The position numbers and the translations under genes were made by a program. Under the pieces are notes generated by a model. The model worked only from the letters and a program-made list of their open reading frames with translations. It did no database searches and had not been told where the DNA came from. From contig JAUDYN010000008.1 in assembly GCA_030407005.1 (NCBI GenBank), forward strand, positions 2,790,001 through 2,854,000: DNA of 64,000 nt, in the 5' to 3' direction. Within the stretch, counting starts at the first letter, position 1, and the number at the start of each line of letters is the position of its first letter. Positions 36,068-48,024 of the stretch are shown here, in pieces. Source of the stretch: Desarmillaria ectypa. Taxonomy: Eukaryota; Basidiomycota; Agaricomycetes; Agaricales; Physalacriaceae.

Positions 36068-37899
36068 ATACATTGAAAATAAATTGAAGAAGATAAAGAA
36101 AATCTCTCCAGCTAGCTACAGAGGGTGAAGTACAATAAAAAACTAGATTATCAAAATATCAAATACACCTAGATACAATGATTAAAAGCCAATACCACAA
36201 AAATATTAGAAGTGACCAAAAGTTAAGATAGTTCAACTTAAGTTGAATGTAACTGTGACAAATTCATCATACTTGCAAGCTTGCTTCTGCTTGTATTTAA
36301 TTTTCAACAATATGCATTACTTACAAGAATGCATCTGTGTATCATCTTAAGGCTTGCATTTAGTTTTTATAGTCTTTCCATAATATTCAATGCCCTCTAT
36401 GAGTCACAGCAAGTAATAATGATCTGTCAGTATATGTCCAGAGACTTTGGAAGAGTCAAGAAAAAGCAAGAGAATAATCCAGAGAAAGTACCACTTACTA
36501 GTATTCTTGAAATAAAACTAAGTATTAATATGCTATACAATCAAATACATCAATATACTCAAAAATAAATACAAGTTGAATGTAAGTGAATACAGTTGAA
36601 CACATGCTTGTAAAATTCTCCTGGTTCTGTAATTTATCAATCATGCTGATAACCACACTGACCACCATACAGCCATGCAGAATTCTTCTTACCTATTTGA
36701 TATATTTAATATATTTCCTTCATTGTAGTATCTCATTATCAAGCCTATGGCCTCTGCAATACTCTGTGAGCAAGCTTATGAATATCAATACCTATTCAAA
36801 TGATGACTATTACATTCTAAGTATCAGAAGCTCTGGCCTCAAGACACATGATGGTGGTTACCAAGATTTTCTGATAGAGATAGAGCTATAAAAGTATGTC
36901 ACATAAAGGAATAACTTATTCTGTGACTTTGTGAACTTCAAAAATAAAAAAGAGTGTCAGGATCTATAGGTGTTGCCATAACTATGAGGCACATAGAATT
37001 TTATAAGCAGCCTTGTGATTGTGCATTTGCATTTTCTTATATGTATTGTCACATTTGTGTTTTCATATGAGAGTATGACAAAGATGTGTTCAACATTTAT
37101 TGTCTGAAAAATGCATTCTAGAGTTTGCCAGTGCTGCTAAAGATATCAGAATATGATATTCTTTGACAAAGATTAGAATGTTGAAGGTTCTTTTGAGGTA
37201 AAACCATCTCAAAGTTCAAATTCAAAACTTAAGAGCAATTCTTTGATCTGCAATGTCTGTGAAATTGATAGTCTATATAAAAAATGGATGATGGGAGAGT
37301 CTAATCACAAGAAAAGTGATGTACTGCCATAGGTATAGCTGAATATCTTCTCTTAATTTATGTCCTTATAATCTCATTAATCTTTATTCTTTACAGAATA
37401 ACTGAGCACATGATATGCAGTTTTCATTCCATGCTTTTAGCTAGGCTACAGGATTGCTGCACAAACAATAGGACTTGAAGCTTAAGATCTTGAGGCCAAT
37501 TAAAGTGATAGAAGCCTCAACAAATCCTTACAGGTTGGGATTATGCAAGATTTGTGGATTCAATGAATTCTGTCAAATATCACAAAATGCCATATAAATT
37601 CTTATCTCACATCATGTGACTGCCACTCTCCCAGTCTCAAAAATGATTTCTTCCCATGTTAGATATTATATTTGCTTGTTTGTTCTCTCTTTGGGTTACA
37701 AATATATATGTGCTAGATAGGTCACAGTGTGGCACAGTAAAAGACTTATCCATTCATTGATACTTGTGACATCTGTATTGCTTTGATCCACTTCTTAATT
37801 GGTAACCAATCCACAATGAATGGCCTAATGAACTGAAAAGGGATCCTGTCTATTTGCTGACTCTTTAATCAGATGCCACTGGAAAATATTGATTGTCTG
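36068..37899. other. CpG-free AT-rich DNA, nothing recognised
   Basis: Short ORFs at 36,281-36,568 and 36,586-36,891 have no recognisable domain. Probably older transposon remains. Confidence 0.35.
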
Positions 37900-38346
37900 C
37901 TTGATGAAACTATTTATCTGGTGATCTCTTTAGCATTGTCTCTATTAGACCCAAACTCCATTGGACAATAATGGTAAACACTGGGCTGTATCATGTTTGT
38001 ACAGTCACCCAATGAGTCCAAGAATATTGTCAACTAAGAGTCAAGACTAAAGACTAGCTTTAGGTGAGATGAGGAGTTGACAAGAAAAGTTTGGTATGAT
38101 TAAACTTAGCTCAAAGCTGGAGAATATACAGCAAGAGCTATGCTACTAATATACTAAAATATGGGTTCTAATAATAGAGGTATATATGTAGTGTCCATGC
38201 ATGAAACAATAGAAACAATGGTATAGTGGAATAACCATCATGAGTCATAGTTCCATGTCTGTAATAGATGCTGAGATTAGATATAATAAGCCAGCACCTA
38301 GATAAAAGATAAGATAAGTGTGAAAAATAGGAGAAATTATAACAAT
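37900..38346 (-). repeat. LTR-A relic, probable 3' LTR of element A3
   Basis: Similar to the plus-strand reading of LTR-A at 52,921-53,336: shared order of GGGCTGT...CAGTCACCC, a GTATGATTAAACTTAG block, GTGTCCATGCATGAA and a terminus AATTATAACA (AATCATAACA in A1). The left end is uncertain. It lies directly downstream (minus sense) of the chromodomain remnant, as a 3' LTR should. Confidence 0.5.
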
Positions 38347-38538
38347 ACCCTGTTGTTAAGATAGGCATTCCAACTGTCATTATGACCTGACTACCAGTCC
38401 TTCTAAGTGAGTTCCTCTTGCATTTCATATATCATCATCTCTATTCTATTGGTCCTCTCCTACATCATCATCCTGATTGTTTGCCCTTCAGTAGTCATTA
38501 ATGAGTATTGCCAACTCTAGAATCTCCTCCTCATAATA

Positions 38539-40084
38539 CTAGTATTTGATGCACAGATATTTTTTGACTAAATATTTCCATCTATCTCTAGTTTTCTTCA
38601 CATTGATGATGACCATAGCTTTGGTGGGTGTGACCACTACTGGTTGGACTTCTATGGCATCTTTCACTTTGAGATACTTGGCAATTACTCCTTTTGCATT
38701 GTCTAGGTTCCTTTCTGCAACCCACTGATTTTTCTCTGCTCTGTACCCCTTCCACTTGACAAGGTAGTTAGTGATCATTCTTGATAGTTGGCCTTTTCTT
38801 CCTCATACTTTGTGGGGTCTGTCATTGGGGATTGTCTCAATCTCATATTCTTCTTCACCATAAATAATATCTGGTGATAATGATAGTGATTGTTCCTGAT
38901 GAGGAAAAGTGGGAGGAATATACACTATAAGAAGAGTTTCATTAAAGACTAAGTATATCTTCCATAGAGGAGGAAGTTTCAGCTTATAAGCTGAAAGACC
39001 ATGCTTTTTGAGAATCTTGAAGGGTCTGACTCATTTATCATTAAGCTTTTTCTTTGGTTGAGGTAGATGTAGATTGGTGGTGTCAAGCTAAATCTTTTAG
39101 CCAATTTGATATTTGACTATTATTCTTGTCTTCTTGTCATATTAGGTTTTTATCTGTTCAGTGGCTTTTTGTGGAGTGGTTCAAGTTTCCTCATGAATGT
39201 GTTTCAGCACTGCTGTGAATGATTTGGATGCAGGAGTTTAAAGAGGAGAATGAGTATGTGAGTCAGGAGTGACTTGAGGATTTCATCCATAATTAACTTG
39301 GAATGGGCTCTTGCCTGTAGTGGAGTGTATGCAATTATTGTGTTGAAAGGCTGCTAATAGTAGCTATTCAGCCTAGTTGTCTTGTCTGTGATTGATAAAT
39401 ATCTGTAGATATTTTTCTATTTCCTGGTTAACATGCTCCATTTGTCCATCAGTTTGAGGATGGAATGCTGTTGAGGCATTTTCTTTGACTTGTAATATGT
39501 CATATAAGTTCTTTAGAAACTTAGATACAAATTATGGTCCTTAGTCAGATATGATGGTTATGGGCATGCCATGTTTGGCACATACTTTATCATGTAGAAT
39601 TTGAGCACACTCTTCAAATGAAAGCTTGGTGCTGCAGGCAATCATGATGATTTCTTTAGAGAATCAATTGACAATGATTAGAATGACATCATGGCTATTA
39701 GAGAGTGGTAATCTAGTAACCATATCTACTGAGATATGTGTCTATGGCTCTGAAGGTATTTCATTAGGGTGGAGGGGGGCATGCTTGGCTTGGGTATTGG
39801 TTTTGGTCCTGGTGCATATTTCACATGGCCTGATGTATGTTTTAATGTCCTTCTTCATCTTAGGCTACTAGTAGTCTCTTAGGACTAGCTCCTTCATCTT
39901 TTCTACTCCAGGGTGTCCTGCTATGATGTAGTCATGATAACAGGCAATAGCTTCTCCTTGTAGTGCATGGTCTCTGAGAATATATATTCTTTGATAATAA
40001 AAGATGAGTCCATTCTCCATTTTTATTCTCCTCTAGTGGTTAAGAGCTTTAGCAATTTCTTAATCCTATTTTTGAGTATCATGG
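38539..40084 (-). pseudogene. A3: decayed Ty3/gypsy integrase and chromodomain
   Basis: Minus-strand reading gives LQGEAIACYHDYIIAGHPGV (HHCC His pair), TCQRTK, THISVDMVTRLPLSNSHD, KHGMPITIISD-stop-GPQFVS, a HPQTDGQ-like block, TTNLHLPQPKKKLNDK and the chromodomain ITNYLVKWKGYRAEKNQWVA at the 3' end (38,778-38,539). Stops at expected Trp, Gln and Arg codons fit C-to-T decay on both strands. It is homologous to element A2's integrase. The 5' side is cut by LTR-C at 40,085. Confidence 0.8.
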
Positions 40085-40837
40085 TGTGCTACACCATATA
40101 TACATGTGCACCAAATTTCAACTTCTGCCAAGCCACAGAACTAAGAACAACCATCTGCTCAGTTAACAGGAATATAGGATTAGGATCTGCTAGAAATGAA
40201 GGAAATGAAGATTAGGGGACAACAGACTGCCATCTGCATGGCTATCCATTGTCAGTAACCTGCTTTTTCACCAGACCAGAAACCAGGGACCAATAGACTG
40301 CCATCCACACTACCATCTGCCAGTGGAAGCCTGCACCTCTATCTTAATATCATCAAGAATAGTGATCCCATATGGTTTTCTCTTAGGAGAATCATTTAGG
40401 AGTGTAAAAAGGTGGACACAATGGAGTGGGTCACTACTTGGCAAGATTGTCAGAGTGGACAGATATAGGTGTAAGAAGTTAGAGAAGTATAAAAACATCA
40501 ATGTAACTAGAGAAAAGAGAACAATTAAGCTCATAGCACACTAAAGGAATAAGTTCCTTATCCAAGCCTCCAGCTTAGCATACTTTAGCAGCCTCATGCC
40601 TAGTATCACTAGTGAACAGCATGGAAGCTAGTTACTATTGCTCAGAAATTGCTCTTATAACTCAAATCTCTTGAAAGGATGCTGAGTCCCACTCTTTCAC
40701 TCTTGTCCACTATCAGAAGCAGATCCTTATCAATCTGAAGTGAATAGTTCTTGCACCTCCTCATATACTTACTGTATACAAAAGATCTTGCAAAAGCAAA
40801 CTGTAATTCTCTCACCAGAGAGTTTGCCAGTCTTACA
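40085..40837 (+). repeat. LTR-C copy 1 (5' LTR of element C)
   Basis: Starts TGTGCTACACC and ends GTCTTACA (TG...CA). It is directly followed by AGTGGAGCCCACC, the usual place for a primer-binding site, and then a gag reading frame on the same strand, so this is a 5' LTR. Two further copies occur at 35,633-36,067 and 61,752-62,225. Confidence 0.72.
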
Positions 40838-43614
40838 AGTGGAGCCCACCACAAGGGGGGATTAAACCACAATTGCAGGAGAAAAAAGGACCCTTCATCT
40901 GACTCTGTGACACTTAAAAGTGGAAGCACTCAGAGCTACCCTACAAGCTGCCACAAGTGATAGGATATCTGACAAGAAGGATCTATTTGACTTGATACTA
41001 GACAATGAGTCAAGACACTTTCATTACAATACAACTTTCACACCCACATATGAACAAGAATTAAGGGCTATCTTAGAGTCCTCATCATCAGAACAATCAC
41101 ATTCAAAGGGTGTATCCACAGAGTTACCCATCCACCAACACTTGAATTTAGACCTAGAGCCTACTAGCTTACATCAAAATGACCTAGTATTATATTATAC
41201 CTAGTCTCTAGAGCCAGAAGAACCAAGTCTGCCTCCTTCATCAAGTTTCCTACCACCAGATAGAACACATTGTTGGGCTAGGAATAGAAGAATCCATTTA
41301 CATTTCAACATGATGCAACAACCACAACTATCTATCAGAGGCTCTGACAGAGCCCCAAGCTGAGAGTGAAAAGGAGATCAAGACTTAATAATCCTACCCA
41401 TCTACTTTGATATGAGGTAGAGTGGATGTGTAAAGCAGTCAGACAGCAAATGGATTGAGACTTCATATAAACAGCAATTCTATATGTGGACCCAATCCAG
41501 GCAAACTTATGGCAGAAATCATCTGAAGCTATGCCAGCTAATATGGCTGTAGCAAATTGGGCTGTTTTTAAGTTCCAAATATACAAGTTCTATCTGAAGT
41601 CTAATGAGACCCACTGCTACATGCCTACTCACCTGGAAGAAGCAGCTAGGATGTTGAGGGTCTCATCTATAGCATTGTTGAATGAATTTGGCTGCTTTGA
41701 TAGATATATTCAAGGCATTGGATTAGACCTTACTACAGGAACCAACCTGCTCATGTCAGTGCATGAATACACTAGGGTGTACATATCTGCTATCCATCCA
41801 GGATTGAGGATGTTGGTTGACCAGCAGTTGGCTGTACTATTCCCTAACCAGGATCCAGCACAACTCTTCCCTGTAGAAGAAGTCTGGAAGGCTGCCAAGT
41901 ATGCACTGGAAAGCTATAGGTCCCCTTATGTCAATCCTACTTCAGTATATGCATTGTATGCACCTCAAGCAATGCTACCACCTTACCCTATGCAAGGCCA
42001 TCAAGTAGCACCTGCTCCAGCTTATGGATAACCTCTAGTAGCATCTGGTGGAAGCATAGCAGAAATGATAGATGCCTTACAACAGACATTTGCTATGGGT
42101 CCACCACTTACCTTCTACAATCCATATGTGTATTCACCCTATGGGCAGCCAAATCTCACAATGCTAGGCCAAGTGGCTGCACCAGCCACTTCACAATAAA
42201 TGGCTCCCTCTATTAAAACAGAGTCTATGGAGAAAAGGTTACTGGCCACTATCTAGAAACTTGCAGACAAAGGAGGAGCTAGCAGCAATAACAGGAAGTC
42301 TGGATATAATGGATGTGATGTGGGTTACAGGGATTGTGCTGCCAGGAAAGCAGATACTGATAGTGGTCTCATCAAGTGGGACTATAATAAGCAGAGGCTA
42401 ACTATGCCAGATGGTTCTGATTTACTCAAGAGGTCAGGATTACTCAAGGTGCAGATTAACAAATGGCATAAAGAACACAAGAAATCTGCTTCCATCAATA
42501 TCCATGCAAGCTATAGGAACTGCTGGAATTGTATATCCACAAGGATACAGGCAGAAGGTGAACAATACCATGAATTATTCAATGATTACACCTTCACAGA
42601 TAATAAGCTTATATGAGAAGCATGTGGAAATTCAAGCTGCTCAACTTATGGCATGTGTAGGGGATCTGCAAGAGGAGGAAGAGAAAGATAAAGACCCCAC
42701 CATCAAGATTCTCAAGCAGATGCTTCAGGAGCAGATCAAAGCAAAGAAGGATGCTAAAGTGCAAGGAAGGAAACAAGGATAACCATTCAAGAAGGTTGAA
42801 GTTGTAATCCCATCTGCTGGAGAAAATCAGCCATCCACATTAATGCCTGCTCAACATGAGCCAGTAGCTGAGGAAAACACAAAAACATAGAATCTGCCTG
42901 CTAAAGCTAAAGAACAGCAAGTGGAAATGAAGAAGGACCTGCATCAATACAAGCATGCAGCTCCTATCCTTTAGCCTGGTACAAGGGATGAACTCTATAA
43001 CAGAGTATTGGACTCTAAGCTTGAAGTATCTGTTAAGGAGCTATGTGGAGAGAGCCTAGCAATTATGCTACAAGCTGAAAAAAGCTCTTACCAACTGCAA
43101 AGTACCCATAGAGGCACAGAAAGGCACAGGAGTAGCTGCCATTAGCCAAGATTCACTGGTCATAATGATCTTATAAAAGGGACAATATACACATATAGTT
43201 GTAGCAGATAAAGCAGCTGAGTTACAAGCCTTAACTCCAGTCATTGATGGCCTGCATAAAGTAGAAGCAGTTGTAGATGAAGGCTCTTAAGTGATAGCAA
43301 TGTCTGCTGGAGTTTGGGAAAAATGTGGACTGCCATTGGATCCATCCATTAAGATCTCCCTAACTAATGCCAATGGCAAGACAGAATGGTCTCTAGGCCT
43401 ATGCAGAGATGTACCCTTCAACTTCAAAGAGTTGGAAGTCCACCTGCAAGTACATGTTGTAGAATGTGCTGCATACAACATTCTTCTGGGACAACCCTTC
43501 AGTATCCTATGTGAATCAAAGATTGATAATAGGGCCAATGGTGACCAGATCCTAATGCTTCAAAACCCCAACACAGGGTCAGAAGTTATTATACCAACAT
43601 ATGAGAAAGATTGC
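40838..43614 (+). pseudogene. element C: gag and aspartic-protease remnant
   Basis: The plus strand reads a gag with LEALRATLQAATSDRISDKK and the core IQANLWQKSSEAMPANMAVA, GCFDRYIQGIGLDLTTGTNL and LGMLVDQQLAVLFPNQ-like sequence (41,486-42,031). A zinc-knuckle-like spacer follows (KWDYNKQRLTMPDGSDLLKR, 42,320-42,616), then a retropepsin-like domain (43,291-43,617: MSAGVWEKCGLPLDPSIKIS, YNILLGQPFSILCESKID). Stops interrupt all parts and CpG is nearly absent. Reverse transcriptase and integrase are missing: the element is cut at 43,615 by an LTR-B copy. Known relatives are Ty3/gypsy elements of Agaricomycetes. Confidence 0.7.
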
Positions 43615-44914
43615 TGATATGCTTGGTCATGGTGAGTGATAAAAGAATTAGAGAATGGCAATGAACATCAATCACACTAAACCTCTCACTACTCTACACT
43701 TAATCACCAATATATTGAATTTGAGTGGTTTTGAGTATGATGGAAGCACTTTGCAGACTTCAATAATCAAGTAAGATGGTTTTTTAAAGATGTTTTATTC
43801 ATTACTAGTGAGTTATACAAAGTACTACTCATACTAGTGGGATTGGTAAGACACAATTGGATAAAGAGTGACTTGGTTTGAGCTATTGTGCTCATTCTGA
43901 CTGAAACTGCTTCAGACTAATGGCACTCTTAGCTTAAGAATAAACTATAACTCCAAGAACTTTGCTTGAACTAACTTTAAAACACTCTGGACCTTTGCAG
44001 GATACAACAGTGAACTCTAAGGAACTTTAATTCAATGCAATACTATAGGTGACTTAGTGACTATTAATCACTTCATTGAGGTTAAGGACAAAAACCTTTA
44101 GTTGAGGATATCAGTTACTACTAGTAAGGGCTCAACTGTGGGGATGGCTTGCCTGGTTTGCATGATTACCCATTCCACTACTTATATACTACTGAGAAAG
44201 GTACAAAAACTATAAAGATCATCTGGATATAGGTTATATTGGTAAGGATTTCTTAGCTAGTCACAAATAATGGTGAATAATCCTGCCATAGTTAGTCTAG
44301 TCAGTTTTTTTTAAATGGTCAGTCTAGAGACTCCACATTCAGTCTTTCTGCATTCTTGGCCCAACTACATGCCCTAGTAACCTAGTGGTATGGTTATATA
44401 AATCTCTGGATATTGGTGCCTGTAACAGCTATCCAATAATGATCAAGGGTGCAGTCCAGCTACACTAGTACTGATCATAAGAGATCTATATCATAATAGT
44501 TAAATCTAGGCTCAAGGTTAATCTATTTCTAATTTATTTCTAAGTCCTGTTTCACAATTGCCATGTGACTAGTTATCCTGACTTAGGCATTTATGCCCAG
44601 TCTAGTTTGCTAGTGACAGAACTTTATGAGATCTGTATACTCTGCTTCTAGTTTTGTTCTGCTAGTAGCATCCTTCATTTACTAGTAGCTGTATTTAGTC
44701 CTGCTATCATGAGTTACTAGTCTGGCCAGCTGGTAGATTTAACCCACTAATAGTGTCAAATCTAAGTCCTGGCTCTATCAGTTGCTTACTGCATTTAACT
44801 ATTAGCTCAAAGCCTCAGCTATAGTTCTCTATGTATCACTAGTATAGGATAGATATGTAATAGTATTGTTATAAAATTGCAAAATCTAGGTATGAATGCA
44901 TAGACAGTGTATCA
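43615..44914 (+). repeat. LTR-B copy 1 (full length, CpG-decayed)
   Basis: About 1.3 kb, starts TGATATGCTTGG and ends AGTGTATCA; its family consensus has imperfect TGATATGC...GCATATCA termini. Aligned with the copy at 46,008-48,024, nearly every CpG of the latter is TG or CA here. Flanking pentamers (ATTGC and GTGAC) do not form a target duplication. LTR nature is inferred from TG...CA ends and length. Confidence 0.65.
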
Positions 44915-46007
44915 GTGACAAGTGGGACACTGGAGAAAAAGACCAGCATAGGTACCACCTATAGTGGTTGAGGGCAGCCAATGGACATTGATGCTCTTAA
45001 AGTAGAATACAAATACTTCCACTGCAAGAAGAAGAGACACCACTCCAAAGATTGCCTGGAGCAGTCATAGAACAAGAAGAAGGAGGAGATTAGAGCCTCG
45101 ATGACTGAGCCTGCTACAGACTCCAAGATCAAAGAGATAAAAGATGCTGCTGGGAAGTGAGTGATTCTACTTGCTTTGCAAAAGGACAGTCTGGTGCATA
45201 TTCAGAACTTATAAAGTGGACTCATAGTATTTCTATAGTTATACCTATATTATCTACACATTTGAATATACTCTCAATTATCTCCTACACCCAGACTAAG
45301 CAAGAATCATACAATCAATATGTCATCCTGGCTGAAGACCAGGAAGATATACTATCAGAAATAGGGGATGACTTGCTCAATTGCCCACAAGGATCAAATA
45401 GGCTGAATAGAGGACAGAGAGTCCCCAATAAAAGTACAATCTATAAGGTTGACCTTGTCAAAGTTCCCAATAAAGAAGATGATACCACCTTCAGGAACTA
45501 CCAAGAGAAGCAGCAGAAGCCAAAGAAGGAAGTAGAGGACACACCCTCAGAAAAGAAGCCCACAGAATGGCTTAAACCCTTTGAGACAGAATAAACTTGG
45601 AGAGCAATCAAACTGAACCATCAACAAGTTCAATGGGTCATGGAGTTGGCAGAATATCATTTCACTCTCCAACACAAGGCAGGAGTTGCAAACAAAAAAG
45701 CTGACCTACTCAGTTGATACAATGACCATGACCAAGAAAAAGAGGACAACTATGACATAACAGTCCTTACTCCAGAGCATTTCTGTGCTCTCATTCTCCA
45801 CACAATAAATGAATAAATCAAACACATAAAAGACATCACTTGACACAAAGAGCAATGGGACCAAGACATAGCCAAATCTCTTAATCATGAGAGAGAGATC
45901 ACACAGACTGATGGTGTCCTATACTATGATGGATGCATATATGTTCCTTGAAGTCAAGATCTCCAAGGAGAAATCATCTCCCAGTACCATGACCATGTTA
46001 AGGCCGG
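44915..46007 (+). pseudogene. A4: internally deleted gypsy fragment (gag tail joined to RNase H/integrase start)
   Basis: The plus strand gives a degraded zinc knuckle (MDIDALKVEYKYFHCKKK, HHSKDCLEQS), then a linker shared with A1/A2 (QYVILAEDQEDI, VKVPNKEDDTTFRNYQEKQQ). It jumps into the RNase H end (QWVMELAEYHFTLQHKAGVA then NKKADLLS) and the integrase start (GEIISQYHDHVKAG), where it is cut by LTR-B at 46,008. Most of protease and reverse transcriptase is deleted. Opposite orientation to A1-A3. Confidence 0.75.
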
Positions 46008-48024
46008 TGATATGCCGTCTACGCATTCACACCTAGATTTTGCGATTTTGTAACAATACTATTGCACATCTATCCTATACTAGTGATACATAGAGGACTA
46101 TAGCTGAGGCTTTGAGCTGATAGTTAAAAGCAGTAAGCAACTGGTAGAGCCAGGACTTAGATGCAACACCATTAGAGGGTTAAATCTACCAGCTGGCCAG
46201 ACTAGTAACTCGAATGCTAGCAGGACTAAGTGAAATACAGCCACTAGCAAATGAAGGATGCTACTAGCACACCAAAACCAGGAGCAGAGTACACAGATCT
46301 CATCAAGTTCTGTCACTAGCAGCCCAGACTGGGCATAAACACCTAAGTCAGGATAACTAGTCACATGGCAATCTTGAAACAGGACTTAGAAATAAATTAG
46401 GAATGGATTAACCTTGAGCCCAGATCCGACTATTTCAATATAGATCTCTTATGATCGATGCTAGTGGAGCTGGACTGCACCCTTGATCATGATCGGATAG
46501 CTGTTACAGGTACCAATATCCGGATATTCATATAACCGCGTTACTAGGGCATGTAGTTGTGCCAAGGGTGCAGAAAGACCAACTGTGGAGTCTCTAGACC
46601 GAATATTTGAAAAGAAAACAGACTAGACCGACTATTGTGTGATTATTCACCATTATTCGTGACTAGCCAAGAAATCCTTACCAATATACCCTATAGCCAG
46701 ATGATATTTATAGTTCTGCCTCAGTAGTATATAAGTAGTGGGATGGGCGCTCGTGCAAAGCAGGCAAGCCATCCCCGCAGTTGAGCCCTCACTGGTAGTA
46801 ACTGGTGTCCCCAATTAAAGGCTTTTGTGCTTAACCTTGACAAAGTGATTAATAGTCGCTAAGTCACCAATAGAATTGCATTGAATTGAAGTCCATTAGA
46901 GTCACTGTTGTGTCCTGCAAAGGTCCGGAGTGTTTTGAAGTCAGTTCAAGCAAAGTTCTCGGAGTTATAGTTTATTCTTAGGCCAAGAGCGCCACTAGTC
47001 AGCCAAGAGTGTGTCATGGATCTTGAGTATCTGTAAACTCGGTGCATGAGTCAACGCATGCCTACACTCGGCCTTCTCGGTCCTAGCAGTGACTCACACA
47101 TAATTTTCTTTTACTTTCTCTATTCTTCTTGCTCATACTAGAATATAATAGAACATTGTAGAATATTCATGACTCGAGCCTTTTAGTATATAAATACCAT
47201 CTGTAACCTTGTAGAATAAAGAAATCAAGCTACTCATCTTCAAGTCCACTTCATTGTGTGAACTAAGCATCTGATCAGTTACGCCTAGCGCTTGCCAATC
47301 TCCTCGCTTCCTGACTATGCCTAGCGCTTGTCAGAAACCTCATCAGTTATGCCTAGCGCTTGCTGAACAACTCGTTGGATATGCCAAGCGCTTTCCGACA
47401 CCAATCCGAAGACTATGCCTAGCGCTTGTCTTCATCTACAGCCCATAATAGCTCCGCGCTCACCGGCTGCTTCCTACAGTAACTGCTTCGCACTTACTGA
47501 CCCCTTTACCTCACAAACTGGACCTCTCAGGTCTCCTCACGAACCCTTGCCGGAATCTATTCTATTCCCTAACGACATACATCTCTATAACATATCCTAC
47601 CTCGCTTCGATCATCACTTGTCGCCCCTCACTCTCATATCCTGATTTCGGCAGATTCCTAACAGAGTGCGACTAGTCAAGTGTTTATCACTTGTAGGAAG
47701 CAGTATAGGGCCAAGAGCGCCACCAGTCTGAAGCAGTTTCAGTCAGAACGAGCGCAGTAGCTCAAACCAAGTCACTCTTATCCAATTGTGTCTTACCCAC
47801 CCCACTAGTACAACTAGTACTTTGTATAAACTCACTAGTAACGAATAAAATGTCTTTAAGACAATTGTACTTGATTATTGAAGTCTGCAGAGTGCTTCCA
47901 TCATACTCGAAACCGCCCGAATTCAATATTGGTGATTAAGTGTAGAGTAGTAAGAGGTTTAGTGTGATTGGTGTTCATTGCCATTCCCTAATTCTTTTGT
48001 CACTCGCCATTACCAAGCACATCA
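46008..48024 (-). repeat. LTR-B copy 2, interrupted by a solo LTR
   Basis: On the minus strand it runs TGATGTGCTTGG (48,024) to GCATATCA (46,008). Without the nested insertion at 47,007-47,668 it is about 1.35 kb, like copy 1. It keeps many CpGs. The 46,008-47,006 part is almost identical to the reverse complement of 53,340-54,333, including an 88-codon shadow ORF translated identically in both. Confidence 0.72.
47012..47663 (+). mobile_element. solo LTR with 5-bp target duplication
   Basis: A 652-bp unit beginning TGTCATGG and ending CCTAACA, flanked on both sides by GAGTG (47,007-47,011 and 47,664-47,668), inserted in LTR-B. A TATA box (AGTATATAAATACC) lies near 47,189 and an AATAAA signal near 47,216. 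Five copies of a TATGCCTAGCGCTTG-like motif occur between 47,280 and 47,430. Orientation follows TATA and AATAAA. Size and ends suggest a Copia-like family, but no coding sequence is left to decide. Confidence 0.85.

Noticed and set aside
46098..46364. 88-codon ORF found identically at 46,098-46,364 and 53,977-54,243
   Set aside because: It lies inside LTR-B, is disrupted in the decayed copy, starts without support and has no domain; identity reflects the repeat, not protein selection.
47280..47430. CRISPR-like spaced repeats (TATGCCTAGCGCTTG units)
   Set aside because: Five short imperfect motifs inside a eukaryotic solo LTR; no cas genes and not an array with uniform spacers.
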